Shown piece after piece: positions 13,689-22,669 of a stretch of DNA of 37,494 bases (the first letter of the stretch is position 1; each line of letters begins with the position of its first letter). The translations under genes and the position numbers were made by a program. The DNA comes from SYAN01 sp049459795 (GTDB taxonomy: Bacteria > Actinomycetota > Actinomycetes > Nanopelagicales > Nanopelagicaceae): the NCBI GenBank assembly GCA_049459795.1, contig JBMUDS010000007.1:1-37494 (forward strand). Direction: 5' to 3'. Below the pieces are notes generated by a model that saw only the letters and a list, made by a program, of their open reading frames with translations, did no database searches and had not been told where the DNA came from.

Positions 13689-15790
13689 CAGACCGTTCTC
13701 GATTGACGATGGTCGTGGTCCAAGTCTTGATCGCATCAGTGATGATCGCGCTCCTTGGCCGCCTCTATTACATGCAAGTGATCGACGGCGAGAGATATCG
13801 TGAGGCTGCGCTCAGTGTCCAAAGTAGGGACATCGTCACACCAGCAAATCGTGGCTTGATAGTCGACAGCACTGGCGTACCGATGGCGATCAATCGAGCC
13901 GGACTTGAAGTCACCGTCGATCGCAGTGTGATTGATCGACTACCGGATCAAGGTTCTTCTGTACTTCGACGTCTCGCTCAGATCCTCAAGTTGGAATACA
14001 CGGATGTCTATAACAGGACCCGCCTCTGCCCCGAGTTGAAGGCAGGGGAGCGAGCAGGATGTTGGAATGGAACGCGGTATCAACCGATTCCCATCACGAA
14101 GTCGGCGACCGAACGCCAAGCTTTCGCGATCATCGAACGTTCGGATCAATTCCCAGGCGTCGACGCGTCGCCCGTATCGATTCGCTATTACCCATCGATC
14201 GCCGGCGAGAATGCTGCTCACCTACTTGGCTATGTCGGCCCTGTCACGGAAGAGAACCTCAATCAAGCGCGCGAAGGATCAGATGAGATCCCTAAGTACT
14301 TCAGAAATGAATTAATCGGAAAATCTGGGATCGAGCTTCAGTATGACGATCAACTACGTGGCGTCCCCGGGGTGCGCACCGTCATCGTCGATCGTCGCGA
14401 ATCGGTCACGCGTCAATCGCGTGACTTGTTGCAACGACCTGGGAACAACTTGGTGCTCAATATCAATGCCAAGATCCAAGCGGCAGTCGAAAGGGAACTT
14501 GCAGCCTCCATCCAGCGCGGAAAGTCGCTTGGTCGGAGAGCTGATTCCGGAGCTGCGATCGTGATGGATATGAAAGGCAGGGTTGTCGCAATCGCGTCCT
14601 ATCCGAGTTATGACCCCAATATCTGGGAGAACGGCATCACACTCGCACAGGCACGTCGTCTTTATAGTGAGGCAGCGGCAGTGCCAGCGCTCTCGCGAGC
14701 GACACAAGGTGCCTATGCACCCGCATCCACCTTCAAGGTCATCTCCACGGCAGCCGCGATCCGCGCTGGATATCGACTCGATCAACGTTTCAACTGTCCC
14801 TCAGAAGTGCAGATCGGTACTCGCACATTCCGAAACTTCGACAGCAAAGCACTGGGTGTGATCGGCTTCGAGCGATCGCTCGCACTCTCCTGTGACTCGA
14901 TGTGGTACCAAATCGCATATGACGAGTGGGTCAGAGATGGCGGACTTCGCCCGAAAGATAATCCGAATGATCACTTCTTCACCACAGCGCGACTCTTCGG
15001 CTTCGGCACGAAGACAGGTATCGACCTTCCTTCCGAATCCGCAGGAAGACTGCCGGATCGTGCTTGGAAGAAAGCGTGGCACGAAGAGAATAAGGACTTC
15101 TACTGCAACTATCGCGAACGAGCAAAGAAGTCTCAATTGACCACGCTCTTGATCGAGATCGCACGAGAGAACTGTCTCGATGGCGACAAAGTCCGTGCCG
15201 GAGATGCGGTCAACTTCTCGATCGGTCAGGGCGATGTCTTAGCGACACCATTGCAGATTGCCATGATGTACACCGCACTTGGAAATGGTGGAACTTTATA
15301 TAGACCTCAGATCGCCAAAGCCATCGTCGATCCGGAAGGAAATGTGATCCGTGAGTTCACTCCGAAGAAGATCGGGCAATTGCCGATGAATAAGCGGACT
15401 TTGAAGAGTATCCAACGTGGCCTCAGGCAAGTAGTGACCGGAGGTACCGCAACCGGTGCATTCTCAGGACTCAAGGTGGAAGTAAGTGGCAAGACTGGAA
15501 CTGGTCAGGTATTCGGCCGCAATCTCGACGGTAGCGCGAAGGATGACACCTCATGGTTCGCTTCATATGCGCCAGCGAAGAAGCCGGTCTACTCGGTCGT
15601 GATGATGGTGAGCCAAGGTGGCTTTGGTGGAAGTACATCGGGTGTCGGCGTGAGAAGGATCTACGAACATATCTTCGGCGAAGGTGGAAAGCGGCCAATC
15701 GCGCCACGAGGTGTCCCTGATAAGTTACCGCGTATCGATGTGACGACGTCGCTGAAAGAAGCTAGCAGAATCGATAGTGTCAATGATTAG
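13685..15790 (+). CDS. mrdA: Penicillin-binding protein 2 (elongasome peptidoglycan DD-transpeptidase)
   Basis: Class B PBP that crosslinks peptidoglycan during elongation together with RodA. The 701-residue protein has one N-terminal transmembrane helix (about 8-27), a PBP dimerisation/pedestal domain (about 45-290), and a transpeptidase domain. Active-site motifs are SxxK Ser348-Thr-Phe-Lys351, SxN-type Ser402-Cys-Asp404 and Lys603-Thr-Gly605. An SCD instead of SxN second motif is seen in many class B PBPs. An insertion at about 440-505 rich in charged residues with two cysteines (YCNYRERAKK, ENCLDG) interrupts the usual spacing. The start is GTG at 13685, overlapping mreD by 4 nt. It is a beta-lactam target. 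Confidence 0.96.
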   Translation: MTDRSRLTMVVVQVLIASVMIALLGRLYYMQVIDGERYREAALSVQSRDIVTPANRGLIVDSTGVPMAINRAGLEVTVDRSVIDRLPDQGSSVLRRLAQILKLEYTDVYNRTRLCPELKAGERAGCWNGTRYQPIPITKSATERQAFAIIERSDQFPGVDASPVSIRYYPSIAGENAAHLLGYVGPVTEENLNQAREGSDEIPKYFRNELIGKSGIELQYDDQLRGVPGVRTVIVDRRESVTRQSRDLLQRPGNNLVLNINAKIQAAVERELAASIQRGKSLGRRADSGAAIVMDMKGRVVAIASYPSYDPNIWENGITLAQARRLYSEAAAVPALSRATQGAYAPASTFKVISTAAAIRAGYRLDQRFNCPSEVQIGTRTFRNFDSKALGVIGFERSLALSCDSMWYQIAYDEWVRDGGLRPKDNPNDHFFTTARLFGFGTKTGIDLPSESAGRLPDRAWKKAWHEENKDFYCNYRERAKKSQLTTLLIEIARENCLDGDKVRAGDAVNFSIGQGDVLATPLQIAMMYTALGNGGTLYRPQIAKAIVDPEGNVIREFTPKKIGQLPMNKRTLKSIQRGLRQVVTGGTATGAFSGLKVEVSGKTGTGQVFGRNLDGSAKDDTSWFASYAPAKKPVYSVVMMVSQGGFGGSTSGVGVRRIYEHIFGEGGKRPIAPRGVPDKLPRIDVTTSLKEASRIDSVND

Positions 15791-15795
15791 CGGGG

Positions 15796-16953
15796 GTGGT
15801 CGTGTCGACTGATTTCGTACTTCGGAGGCCCGCAAAACGCTCTTCGCTTCGCGATTGGGATCTACCGCTCACCTTCGCGGTCGCCGCACTTCTTGGTATC
15901 GGAATCCTCTTGGTCTACGCCGCGACGAGGGATTGGTTCGCATCGAACAATCTCGATCCGGAGTATTACTTAAAGCGCCATGCGATCAACGTCTTAATCG
16001 GACTCTTGCTTGCATGGGCTGCCACTCTGATCGATTATCGAATGATCAGGGCCTTTGCTCCCGTGGTGTGGGGGCTGGGAGTACTCGGCCTCATTCTTGT
16101 CTTGGTTCCTGGAGTGGGCGCAACAGTCAATGGTGCACGTGCATGGATCGCTCTTCCTGGCGGTTTCCAGATCCAGCCAGCGGAACTGGCGAAGATTTCG
16201 ATCATCGTAGGAATGGCACTCATCCTCTCTGAATTGCAGGGGAATCAGAAGAATCCGAATCACCAAGATGTCCTCAAGGCGCTTGCAGTAGCTGCGCTTC
16301 CAATCCTTCTCATCATCGCGCAACCCGACCTTGGCACTGTACTCATCATCTCGGCGTCGGTGGTCACGATCATCGCTGTCTCTGGTGCAGCAACTCGTTG
16401 GGTCTTCGGCTTGATCGCGCTCGCGCTGCTTGGTGGCTTCGTCGCAGTACAGACCGGAGTCGTCAGTGAATATCAAGTCAAGCGACTGGAATCGTTCATC
16501 GATCCAGATGCAGATCCGCTCTATACCGGTTATCAGTTACGTCAATCACGCATCACGATCGGGTCAGGTGGGTTGACTGGTACCGGACTCTTCGATGGAC
16601 CACAGACCAGCGGACGTTTCGTTCCGGAGCAACAGACTGACTTCATCTTCACTGTCGCAGGAGAACAACTCGGATTCCTCGGTGCTGGTTCGATCATCTT
16701 TCTCTACACCATCATCATCTTCCGAGGTTTCGCTATCGCACGGAGAAGTGAGGACATGTTCGGAAGATTGGTCTCGATAGGTGTGATCGCATGGTTCGCA
16801 TTCCAAACTTTCGAGAACATCGGCATGACCATGGGATTGATGCCGATGACGGGCGTTCCCTTGCCCTTCCTCTCCTATGGCGGTTCCAGCATGTTTGCCT
16901 GTTTGATCGGCTTCGGCCTGCTGCAGAACATCCACCTGAGATCGAGTCGATAA
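15796..16953 (+). CDS. rodA: RodA, SEDS-family peptidoglycan glycosyltransferase
   Basis: Polymerises lipid II into glycan strands as partner of PBP2. The 385-residue product has about ten transmembrane helices and the SEDS signatures: the pair NGARAWIALPGGFQIQPAEL and KISII, the extracellular loop ending in QTDFIFTVAGEQLGFLG, and the C-terminal GVPLPFLSYGGSSMFACLI. All are close to the FtsW/RodA/SpoVE consensus. Placement next to mrdA makes it RodA rather than FtsW. Starts GTG 15796 and GTG 15802 are both possible; the GGGGG at 15792-15796 suits 15802 better. The next gene is 257 nt downstream. Confidence 0.96.
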   Translation: MVVSTDFVLRRPAKRSSLRDWDLPLTFAVAALLGIGILLVYAATRDWFASNNLDPEYYLKRHAINVLIGLLLAWAATLIDYRMIRAFAPVVWGLGVLGLILVLVPGVGATVNGARAWIALPGGFQIQPAELAKISIIVGMALILSELQGNQKNPNHQDVLKALAVAALPILLIIAQPDLGTVLIISASVVTIIAVSGAATRWVFGLIALALLGGFVAVQTGVVSEYQVKRLESFIDPDADPLYTGYQLRQSRITIGSGGLTGTGLFDGPQTSGRFVPEQQTDFIFTVAGEQLGFLGAGSIIFLYTIIIFRGFAIARRSEDMFGRLVSIGVIAWFAFQTFENIGMTMGLMPMTGVPLPFLSYGGSSMFACLIGFGLLQNIHLRSSR

Positions 16954-17210
16954 CACGCGGTTTTCCAGCGCGATTGGGCACTCCTGCGGTGCTTCTGCCA
17001 TACTTGCGCCAGCGCTGATGCGCACAGGTTTTCTGGATTCGACTCATGACGTCGGTGGATCACATCGATGATCGAAGCGATCTCTAGATGAAGCTGGTAC
17101 CGCTCTTTCGATTGTGCGGTCGCTTCACTTTTGTGCATATCGCGCTAACCATGATCAGTCTTGTGACTGATCTCAAGAAGGATTTCACACGGATTTGAGG
17201 TTTGTCGAAG
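16954..17210 (+). other. Leader region upstream of RNase E
   Basis: A 257-nt gap without a convincing gene. It contains a perfect inverted repeat, GATCAGTC-TTGT-GACTGATC (17153-17172). This lies inside a 15-codon open frame (ATG 17151 to TGA 17198, starting MISLVTDLKKD) that ends just before the rne ribosome binding site TGAGG (17196-17200). In E. coli the RNase E mRNA leader contains hairpins through which the enzyme controls its own message, so the repeat may have a like role here; that is inference. No T-tract terminator follows rodA. Confidence 0.5.
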
Positions 17211-19442
17211 ATGGCTAAAGAGCCAACAGATTCATCAGCAGAGAAGTTAGAGAAAGCAGAGAAGAAGGTACGCACCCGACGCAAGAAGTCGGTGGCAGGA
17301 GAGTCCGCTTCGGCATCGAAAGAGGCGACACCTGCAGCGGAGAAACCCAAGCGCGCTGCTAAAGCTGTGCCGGTTCCGATGTTCCAGGCTCCAGCGGTCA
17401 CGACGAAGGCGAGCGAAGAGCGAAAGCCCTCCTCACGTCGTCGTAAACCAGATGAGGCTGAGAGTGAGAGCGAGTCTCGCGACCCGAGGCGTCGTCGCCG
17501 TCGCCGCGGAGGCCGAAATCGTCATCGAGATGGCGAGAGCGCTTCGAATGAGAGCGAGACCTCCACTGAGGACGAGACTTCCGGCGAAGTTAAAGATGGC
17601 ACCGAACCGAAGCTTCGCAAGAGGCGGAAGCGTGTTCGCCCTGGTCAAGAGAGTGTGGCGGCCGGTGAGGTCGTCGATGATGACGGCGTCGTAACGGTCG
17701 TTAAAGTTCGTGAGACTAGATCGAGTTCCAACGCTTCCACATCACGAGTCCGTGAGAAGCGAGACGATTTCCGCCGTCGCGGTTCGCGTTCGCAACGTGG
17801 ATTCAGGGATGGATATAGGGACGGATATAGAGAGAACTATCGAGAGAACCGTCGTCGTGGCGTCATCCTCACTGAAGGTGAGTTCCTTGCTCGTCGCGAA
17901 TCAGTAGAGCGAGAGATGATCGTTCGTCAGAAAGGCGATCGCACGCAGATCGCAGTCGTCGAAGACAAGATTCTGGTCGAGCATTACGTCAATCGGAATA
18001 GCAACGTCTCCTATGTCGGTAACGTCTATCTCGGTAAAGTCCAGAACGTCCTACCGTCGATGGAAGCTGCCTTCGTCGATATCGGCAAAGGACGCAATGC
18101 CGTCCTCTATGCCGGTGAAGTGAATTGGGATGAAGCAGGACTCTCAGAGAATCAAGAGAAGAAGATCGAGAAAGTCCTTAAAACCGGTCAGATGATCATG
18201 GTCCAGGTGACGAAGGATCCGATCGGTCAAAAGGGCGCACGACTCACTTCACAAGTCTCACTTCCTGGCCGCTATGTCGTCTTCGTACCGAGCGGCGAGA
18301 TGAGCGGCATCAGCAGAAAGCTTCCAGAGAACGAACGTGCACGATTGAAATCGATCCTCTCCAATCTCATCTCTGAAGATGAGGGAGTGATCGTCCGTAC
18401 CGCTGCTGAAGGTGCGAGTGAAGAGGAGCTCACGCGCGATGTGGCCCGGCTTAAGGCTCAATGGGATGACATCAAGAAGAAGAGTGAGAACAAGGAGATC
18501 ACCACTCCGACCCAGCTCTATGGGGAACCGGATCTCACTGTCCGCGTCGTTCGTGACCTTTTCAACGCTGACTTCAAGCGGCTCTTGATCCAGGGCGCAG
18601 ATGCCTACGATGACATCAAGAACTACCTCGGCCATGTCGCTCCGGAATTGATGGAGCGAGTTGAGAAGTACACCGGAACATCTGACATCTTCACTGACTT
18701 CAATATTGATGAGCAGCTCTCGAAGGCGCTTGATCGCAAGGTCTACTTGCCATCGGGAGGTTCACTCGTCATCGATCGCACAGAAGCGATGGTCGTGATC
18801 GACGTCAATACCGGAAAGTTCATCGGAAAAGGTGGCAACCTCGAAGAGACGGTGACGAAGAACAACTTGGAGGCAGCGGAGGAGATCGCGCGACAATTGC
18901 GACTTCGAGACCTCGGCGGAATCATCGTCATCGACTTCATCGACATGGTCTTGGAATCGAATCGCGAGCAAGTCTTGCGTCGACTTGTCGAGTGTCTTGG
19001 TAGGGATCGCACCAAACATCAGGTCGCGGAAGTGACTTCTCTTGGTCTGGTCCAGATGACGAGAAAGCGCATCGGCCAGGGATTGATCGAAGCCTTCTCG
19101 ACGACCTGTGATAGTTGTAGTGGTCGCGGAATCCATATCCATGCTGATCCCGTGAACAAGCGAAGCGTCGATCGTGAGATCGGCGATGCAGGAGAGGAAA
19201 CCTCCTCTGACCGTGGCTCTGACCGTGGCTCTGAACGTGGCTCTGAACGTGGGAATGACCGCGGCAAGAATCGCCGGTCGGAGAAGCGAAACGATAAGAA
19301 GCCGGAGAAAAAGGTCGAAGTTGAGCCTGAGTTGGCAATCTCCAGTGACGAGGTGTCAGAGAGCGCTGCTGAGGAGAGTAAGCGCGCCTTCGGAAGACGT
19401 CGTCGCCGAGCAGTGAGCACTGGGGTCATCACGGCTGAATAG
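17211..19442 (+). CDS. rne: Ribonuclease E/G family endoribonuclease
   Basis: Endoribonuclease for mRNA turnover and rRNA/tRNA maturation. From the ATG at 17211 it has 743 residues. The first ~215 are low complexity: an Ala/Lys part, then Glu/Ser and runs of Arg (RRRRRRRGGRNRHRD), then RDGYRDGYRENYREN. The catalytic core follows, with an S1 domain at about 250-330, the metal-binding aspartates Asp531 (VVIDVNTG) and Asp575 (IIVIDFIDM), and the zinc-link cysteines Cys633 and Cys636 (CDSC). The ~100-residue tail is charged and has a short repeat. A large N-terminal extension is typical of actinobacterial RNase E. TGAGG 10 nt upstream supports ATG 17211 over TTG 17202. The next genes, rplU and rpmA, are its usual neighbours. 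Confidence 0.95.
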   Translation: MAKEPTDSSAEKLEKAEKKVRTRRKKSVAGESASASKEATPAAEKPKRAAKAVPVPMFQAPAVTTKASEERKPSSRRRKPDEAESESESRDPRRRRRRRGGRNRHRDGESASNESETSTEDETSGEVKDGTEPKLRKRRKRVRPGQESVAAGEVVDDDGVVTVVKVRETRSSSNASTSRVREKRDDFRRRGSRSQRGFRDGYRDGYRENYRENRRRGVILTEGEFLARRESVEREMIVRQKGDRTQIAVVEDKILVEHYVNRNSNVSYVGNVYLGKVQNVLPSMEAAFVDIGKGRNAVLYAGEVNWDEAGLSENQEKKIEKVLKTGQMIMVQVTKDPIGQKGARLTSQVSLPGRYVVFVPSGEMSGISRKLPENERARLKSILSNLISEDEGVIVRTAAEGASEEELTRDVARLKAQWDDIKKKSENKEITTPTQLYGEPDLTVRVVRDLFNADFKRLLIQGADAYDDIKNYLGHVAPELMERVEKYTGTSDIFTDFNIDEQLSKALDRKVYLPSGGSLVIDRTEAMVVIDVNTGKFIGKGGNLEETVTKNNLEAAEEIARQLRLRDLGGIIVIDFIDMVLESNREQVLRRLVECLGRDRTKHQVAEVTSLGLVQMTRKRIGQGLIEAFSTTCDSCSGRGIHIHADPVNKRSVDREIGDAGEETSSDRGSDRGSERGSERGNDRGKNRRSEKRNDKKPEKKVEVEPELAISSDEVSESAAEESKRAFGRRRRRAVSTGVITAE
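19209..19268 (+). repeat. 12-bp coding repeat, five degenerate copies, in the RNase E tail
   Basis: GACCGTGGCTCT is tandemly repeated with drift: two exact copies at 19209-19232, GAACGTGGCTCT at 19233-19244, then GAACGTGGGAAT and GACCGCGGCAAG. It encodes the tetrapeptides DRGS, DRGS, ERGS, ERGN and DRGK. The near-identity at DNA level suggests recent slippage growth in a disordered RNA-binding-like RG tail. Confidence 0.9.
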
Positions 19443-19448
19443 GTCAGT

Positions 19449-19478
19449 TTGACCCACCCGAGCGCGCCTCCGTATCCT
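19449..19478 (+). promoter_or_regulatory. Promoter of rplU-rpmA
   Basis: TTGACC (19449-19454; 5 of 6 to TTGACA) and TATCCT (19473-19478; 4 of 6 to TATAAT) are separated by 18 bp. Transcription would begin near 19485, giving a leader of about 50 nt before the L21 start. It lies just 6 bp after the rne stop, so the ribosomal protein genes can be expressed apart from rne. Confidence 0.65.
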
Positions 19479-19537
19479 TGCCTGTCGGTCTGATGGATGG
19501 GGATCTAGAGGACCATTAACGGAAACAAGGAGTGAAC

Positions 19538-19852
19538 GTGTACGCAATCGTGAAAGCTGGCGGACGCCAAGAGAAGGTGGCCGTAGGCGACACCATCATC
19601 GTCGATCGAATCGATGAGAGTGCTGGTTCATCTGTTTCCTTCCCGGCGCTACTCGTCGTTGATGGCGAGAAAGTGACCGCAGAACCTTCAGCTTTGGCAT
19701 CGGTCAAGGTCACCGGAGAAGTTGTCGATGAAGTCAAGGGTCCGAAGATCCATATCCTCCGCTACAAGAACAAGACGGGTTATCGCAGACGGCAAGGTTT
19801 TCGTTCCAAGAACACTCGCGTGAAGATCACCGCGATCAACGGCGTGAAGTAG
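19538..19852 (+). CDS. rplU: 50S ribosomal protein L21
   Basis: Large-subunit protein that binds 23S rRNA near L20. The product is 104 residues, beginning MYAIVKAGGRQEKVAVGD, and ends with the family signature around HILRYKNKTGYRRRQGFRSK (about 70-89) followed by KITAING. Two in-frame GTG codons exist. AAGGAG (19527-19532) overlaps the first (19532) but lies 5 nt before the second (19538), and L21 proteins normally begin M-Y-A, so 19538 is the likely start. It is followed by rpmA after 14 nt. Confidence 0.97.
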   Translation: MYAIVKAGGRQEKVAVGDTIIVDRIDESAGSSVSFPALLVVDGEKVTAEPSALASVKVTGEVVDEVKGPKIHILRYKNKTGYRRRQGFRSKNTRVKITAINGVK

Positions 19853-19866
19853 AGGGAGGCAGAGAG

Positions 19867-20121
19867 ATGGCAAGTAAAAAGGGTGTCTCCTCGACACGTA
19901 ACGGGCGCGATTCCAATCCTCAGTATCTCGGTATCAAGCGCTTCGGTGGTCAGGTAGTCAACAGCGGCGAGATCCTCGTCCGTCAGCGTGGCACCAAATT
20001 CCACCCAGGAAAGAATGTCGGGATCGGCAAGGACGACACACTCTTCGCGCTCGCAGCAGGAACCGTCGAATTCGGTCACGCTCGTGGTCGCAAAGTCGTC
20101 AACATCGTCCCGGTCTCCTAA
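19867..20121 (+). CDS. rpmA: 50S ribosomal protein L27
   Basis: Large-subunit protein whose N-terminal tail reaches the peptidyl transferase centre. The 84-residue product begins MASKKGVSSTRNGRDSNPQY and contains the conserved LGIKRFGGQ and GTKFHPGKNVGIGKDDTLFA. GGGAGG at 19854-19859 lies 7 nt before the ATG. The N-terminus starts directly with the mature form, with no cleaved extension as seen in Firmicutes. A strong intrinsic terminator follows 19 nt after the stop. Confidence 0.98.
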   Translation: MASKKGVSSTRNGRDSNPQYLGIKRFGGQVVNSGEILVRQRGTKFHPGKNVGIGKDDTLFALAAGTVEFGHARGRKVVNIVPVS

Positions 20122-20140
20122 CACAGCGGAATTCCAATCG

Positions 20141-20171
20141 ATCGGGTCCGCGATGCGGGCCCGATTTTTTT
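20141..20171 (+). terminator. Strong intrinsic terminator after rpmA
   Basis: ATCGGGTCCGC (20141-20151) pairs with GCGGGCCCGAT (20155-20165) over 11 bp with a single G-T pair and loop GAT, followed by seven T (20165-20171). It ends only 24 nt before the obgE GTG. Confidence 0.93.
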
Positions 20172-20195
20172 ATTGACTGAGGAAGAGGTGGAGCG

Positions 20196-21572
20196 GTGGC
20201 AACTTTCGTCGATCGCGTAATGCTCCATGCCTCTGCAGGAAAAGGCGGCGATGGGTGCGTCTCGGTCCATCGTGAGAAGTTCGTGCCCCTAGGTGGCCCC
20301 GATGGTGGTGATGGTGGTCGTGGCGGCGATGTGATCCTTGTCGTGGATCCGAATGTCACCACACTTCTTGATTTCCATCATTCACCACATCGAAATGCAA
20401 CCTCAGGTCGTCAAGGTCATGGCGCACATCAAAACGGCGCCTCAGGCGATGATCTGATCCTTTCGGTTCCCGATGGCACTGTGGTTCACGACGAAAGTGG
20501 TGAAGTGCTCGCTGATCTTGTCGGAGTCGGAACTACTTTCATCGCAGCACGCGGTGGTCGCGGTGGACTCGGTAATGCGACGCTCGCTTCACGGAAGCGA
20601 AAAGCGCCAGGTTTCGCACTTAAAGGTGAGCCAGGGGAGAAGCGCACTCTCATCCTGGAATTGAAGTCAGTAGCTGATGTGGCTTTGGTCGGATATCCAT
20701 CTGCTGGAAAATCATCATTGATCGCAGCGATCTCCTCAGCGAGACCGAAGATCGCGGACTATCCCTTCACGACTTTGGTGCCGAACCTTGGTGTCGTGCA
20801 GGTGGGCGAGACACGCTTCACTGTCGCAGATGTCCCAGGTCTCATCCCCGGTGCCAGCGAAGGAAAAGGCCTTGGCCTTGAATTCTTACGACATGTCGAG
20901 AGGTGCAAGATCCTGGTCCACGTACTTGATTGCGGGACTCTTGAGACGGATCGAGATCCACTCCGCGATTTCGACGTGATCGAAGAAGAGTTGGCGAAGT
21001 ATCAAGCAGAGATCCCACTCGCAGAACGCCCTCGATTGATCGCGCTCAACAAGATCGATCTTCCTGATGGTCGAGCGATGGCAGAGATGGTGAAGTCGAC
21101 CCTTGAGAAGCGTGGCTTCAAAGTCTTCGCAGTCAGTGCAGCAACCCGCGAGGGGATACAAGAACTGTTGAACTCCATCGCCGAGACCATTTCCACCTTC
21201 AGGCGCGAAGAGGTCGTCGACGAGCGTCGCCGAATCATCCTTACCCCTCCAGCGATCGATGACGCAGGATTCACGGTCACGGCCAACAAGGATGGGTCGT
21301 TCACGGTGATCGGAAAGAAGGTCGAGCGATGGGTGGCGCAGACTGACTTCTCCAACAAGGAAGCGATCGGATATCTCGCGGATCGACTTGCTCGTGCTGG
21401 AGTCGAGAAGGAACTCTTCAAACTTGGTGCACATGAAGGCAGCGAGGTGCGGATCGGTGACGATGACGATGCGGTGATCTTCGACTGGGAACCTACGATC
21501 GAAGCCGGTGCAGAGTTGCTCGCAGGTCCGAGAGGAGAAGATCTCCGAATCCCTTGGGAGCGAGATCGATGA
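20196..21572 (+). CDS. obgE: Obg-family GTPase (ObgE/CgtA)
   Basis: Ribosome-associated GTPase involved in 50S maturation and stress response. The 458-residue product has three domains. The glycine-rich Obg fold spans 1-158. The GTPase core carries G1 GYPSAGKSS (166-174), G3 DVPG (212-215) and G4 NKID (285-288). The C-terminal OCT domain (about 345-425) is found in Gram-positive Obg proteins. The start is GTG at 20196, just after GAGGTGGAG. It follows an intrinsic terminator closely, so it must use read-through or a promoter embedded in that region. Its stop overlaps proB (ATGA at 21569-21572). Confidence 0.97.
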   Translation: MATFVDRVMLHASAGKGGDGCVSVHREKFVPLGGPDGGDGGRGGDVILVVDPNVTTLLDFHHSPHRNATSGRQGHGAHQNGASGDDLILSVPDGTVVHDESGEVLADLVGVGTTFIAARGGRGGLGNATLASRKRKAPGFALKGEPGEKRTLILELKSVADVALVGYPSAGKSSLIAAISSARPKIADYPFTTLVPNLGVVQVGETRFTVADVPGLIPGASEGKGLGLEFLRHVERCKILVHVLDCGTLETDRDPLRDFDVIEEELAKYQAEIPLAERPRLIALNKIDLPDGRAMAEMVKSTLEKRGFKVFAVSAATREGIQELLNSIAETISTFRREEVVDERRRIILTPPAIDDAGFTVTANKDGSFTVIGKKVERWVAQTDFSNKEAIGYLADRLARAGVEKELFKLGAHEGSEVRIGDDDDAVIFDWEPTIEAGAELLAGPRGEDLRIPWERDR

Positions 21573-22669
21573 TCGAGGCGAAGCGGATCGTCATCAAGGT
21601 CGGCTCCTCCACATTGACGGGACGAGATGGCGCCTACCTCGACCGCGAACTACTCAATCGTGTCGTCGATCTCATCGCATCCCTTAAGAAAGATGGAAAA
21701 GAGGTCGTCTTAGTCTCATCCGGCGCTATCGCCTCAGGTCTCTCACCACTTGGCCTTGAATCCAGGCCGAAGGATGTGACCTTGCAACAGGCTGTCGCAT
21801 CGGTGGGTCAAGGCCTTCTCATCAGGAATTACTTCGATTCATTCGCTCGCCACAATGTCATACCGACTCAAGTTCTGCTCACTGCTGAAGATGTGATGCG
21901 AAGAAGTCACTATCTCAATGTCCGTGGCACACTCTTGAAATCAATCGAGCTCGGTCTGGTTCCGGTGATCAATGAGAACGACTCCGTCGCGTTCGCCGAG
22001 ATCCGTTTCGGTGATAACGACCGAATCTCCGCCCTCGTCTCTCACATTGTGAATGCGGATCTACTTCTCATCGTTACAGATGTCGACGCTCTCTATAACG
22101 CACCACCAAAGAACGCTGGATCGAAACGGATCGCACGAGTAGAGGATTTTGCTTCCCTTGATGCGCTCGACATCACGGGATCCGACTCCAAGGTCGGTAG
22201 CGGTGGAATGATCACGAAGATAGAGGCAGCACGGATCGCGGCAAGTGCCGGTATAGCAACGATCCTCACCGACTTAGAACATGCAGCTCGAGCACTTGAA
22301 GGTGGTGAGGTCGGAACCTTCTTCGCTCCTGCAACCGAGGGAGCACGTAACTCACGGCGCCTCTGGCTTGCACATGCCTCAGAGGTTCGAGGAAAGGTCC
22401 ATCTCGACGAAGGGGCCACGGTTGCGATCATCGAGCGGGGGAGTTCACTCCTTCCTGCAGGTGTCACACGCATCGAAGGGAATTTCCTTCGGGGTGACGC
22501 AGTCGAACTAGTGAACTCACAGGGAGAAGTGATCGCACGCGGTCTTGTCGGCTATGACGCTGATGAAGTGCCACAGATGATCGGAAAGAGCACCAAAGAA
22601 TTGAGCCAGAACCTTGGCGAAGAGTATGGACATGAGTTGATCCATCGCGATGAGATGGTCCTGCTATGA
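21569..22669 (+). CDS. proB: Glutamate 5-kinase
   Basis: First step of proline synthesis: phosphorylates L-glutamate. From the ATG at 21569, which overlaps the obgE stop by 4 nt and has GGGAG 9 nt upstream, it is 366 residues. The amino acid kinase domain begins RIVIKVGSSTL, with VLVSSGAIASG, the feedback region around NENDSVA, and KVGSGGMITKIEAA. The C-terminal ~95 residues form a PUA domain. The frame stays open upstream to a TTG at 21554, but that start is unlikely. It overlaps proA by 4 nt at its own end, so obgE, proB and proA look like one transcript. Confidence 0.96.
   Translation: MIEAKRIVIKVGSSTLTGRDGAYLDRELLNRVVDLIASLKKDGKEVVLVSSGAIASGLSPLGLESRPKDVTLQQAVASVGQGLLIRNYFDSFARHNVIPTQVLLTAEDVMRRSHYLNVRGTLLKSIELGLVPVINENDSVAFAEIRFGDNDRISALVSHIVNADLLLIVTDVDALYNAPPKNAGSKRIARVEDFASLDALDITGSDSKVGSGGMITKIEAARIAASAGIATILTDLEHAARALEGGEVGTFFAPATEGARNSRRLWLAHASEVRGKVHLDEGATVAIIERGSSLLPAGVTRIEGNFLRGDAVELVNSQGEVIARGLVGYDADEVPQMIGKSTKELSQNLGEEYGHELIHRDEMVLL

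Noticed and set aside
16954..17210. Riboswitch or further gene between rodA and rne
   Set aside because: No known aptamer pattern and no frame longer than a few tens of codons with a plausible start. Only the inverted repeat and a 15-codon frame stand out.
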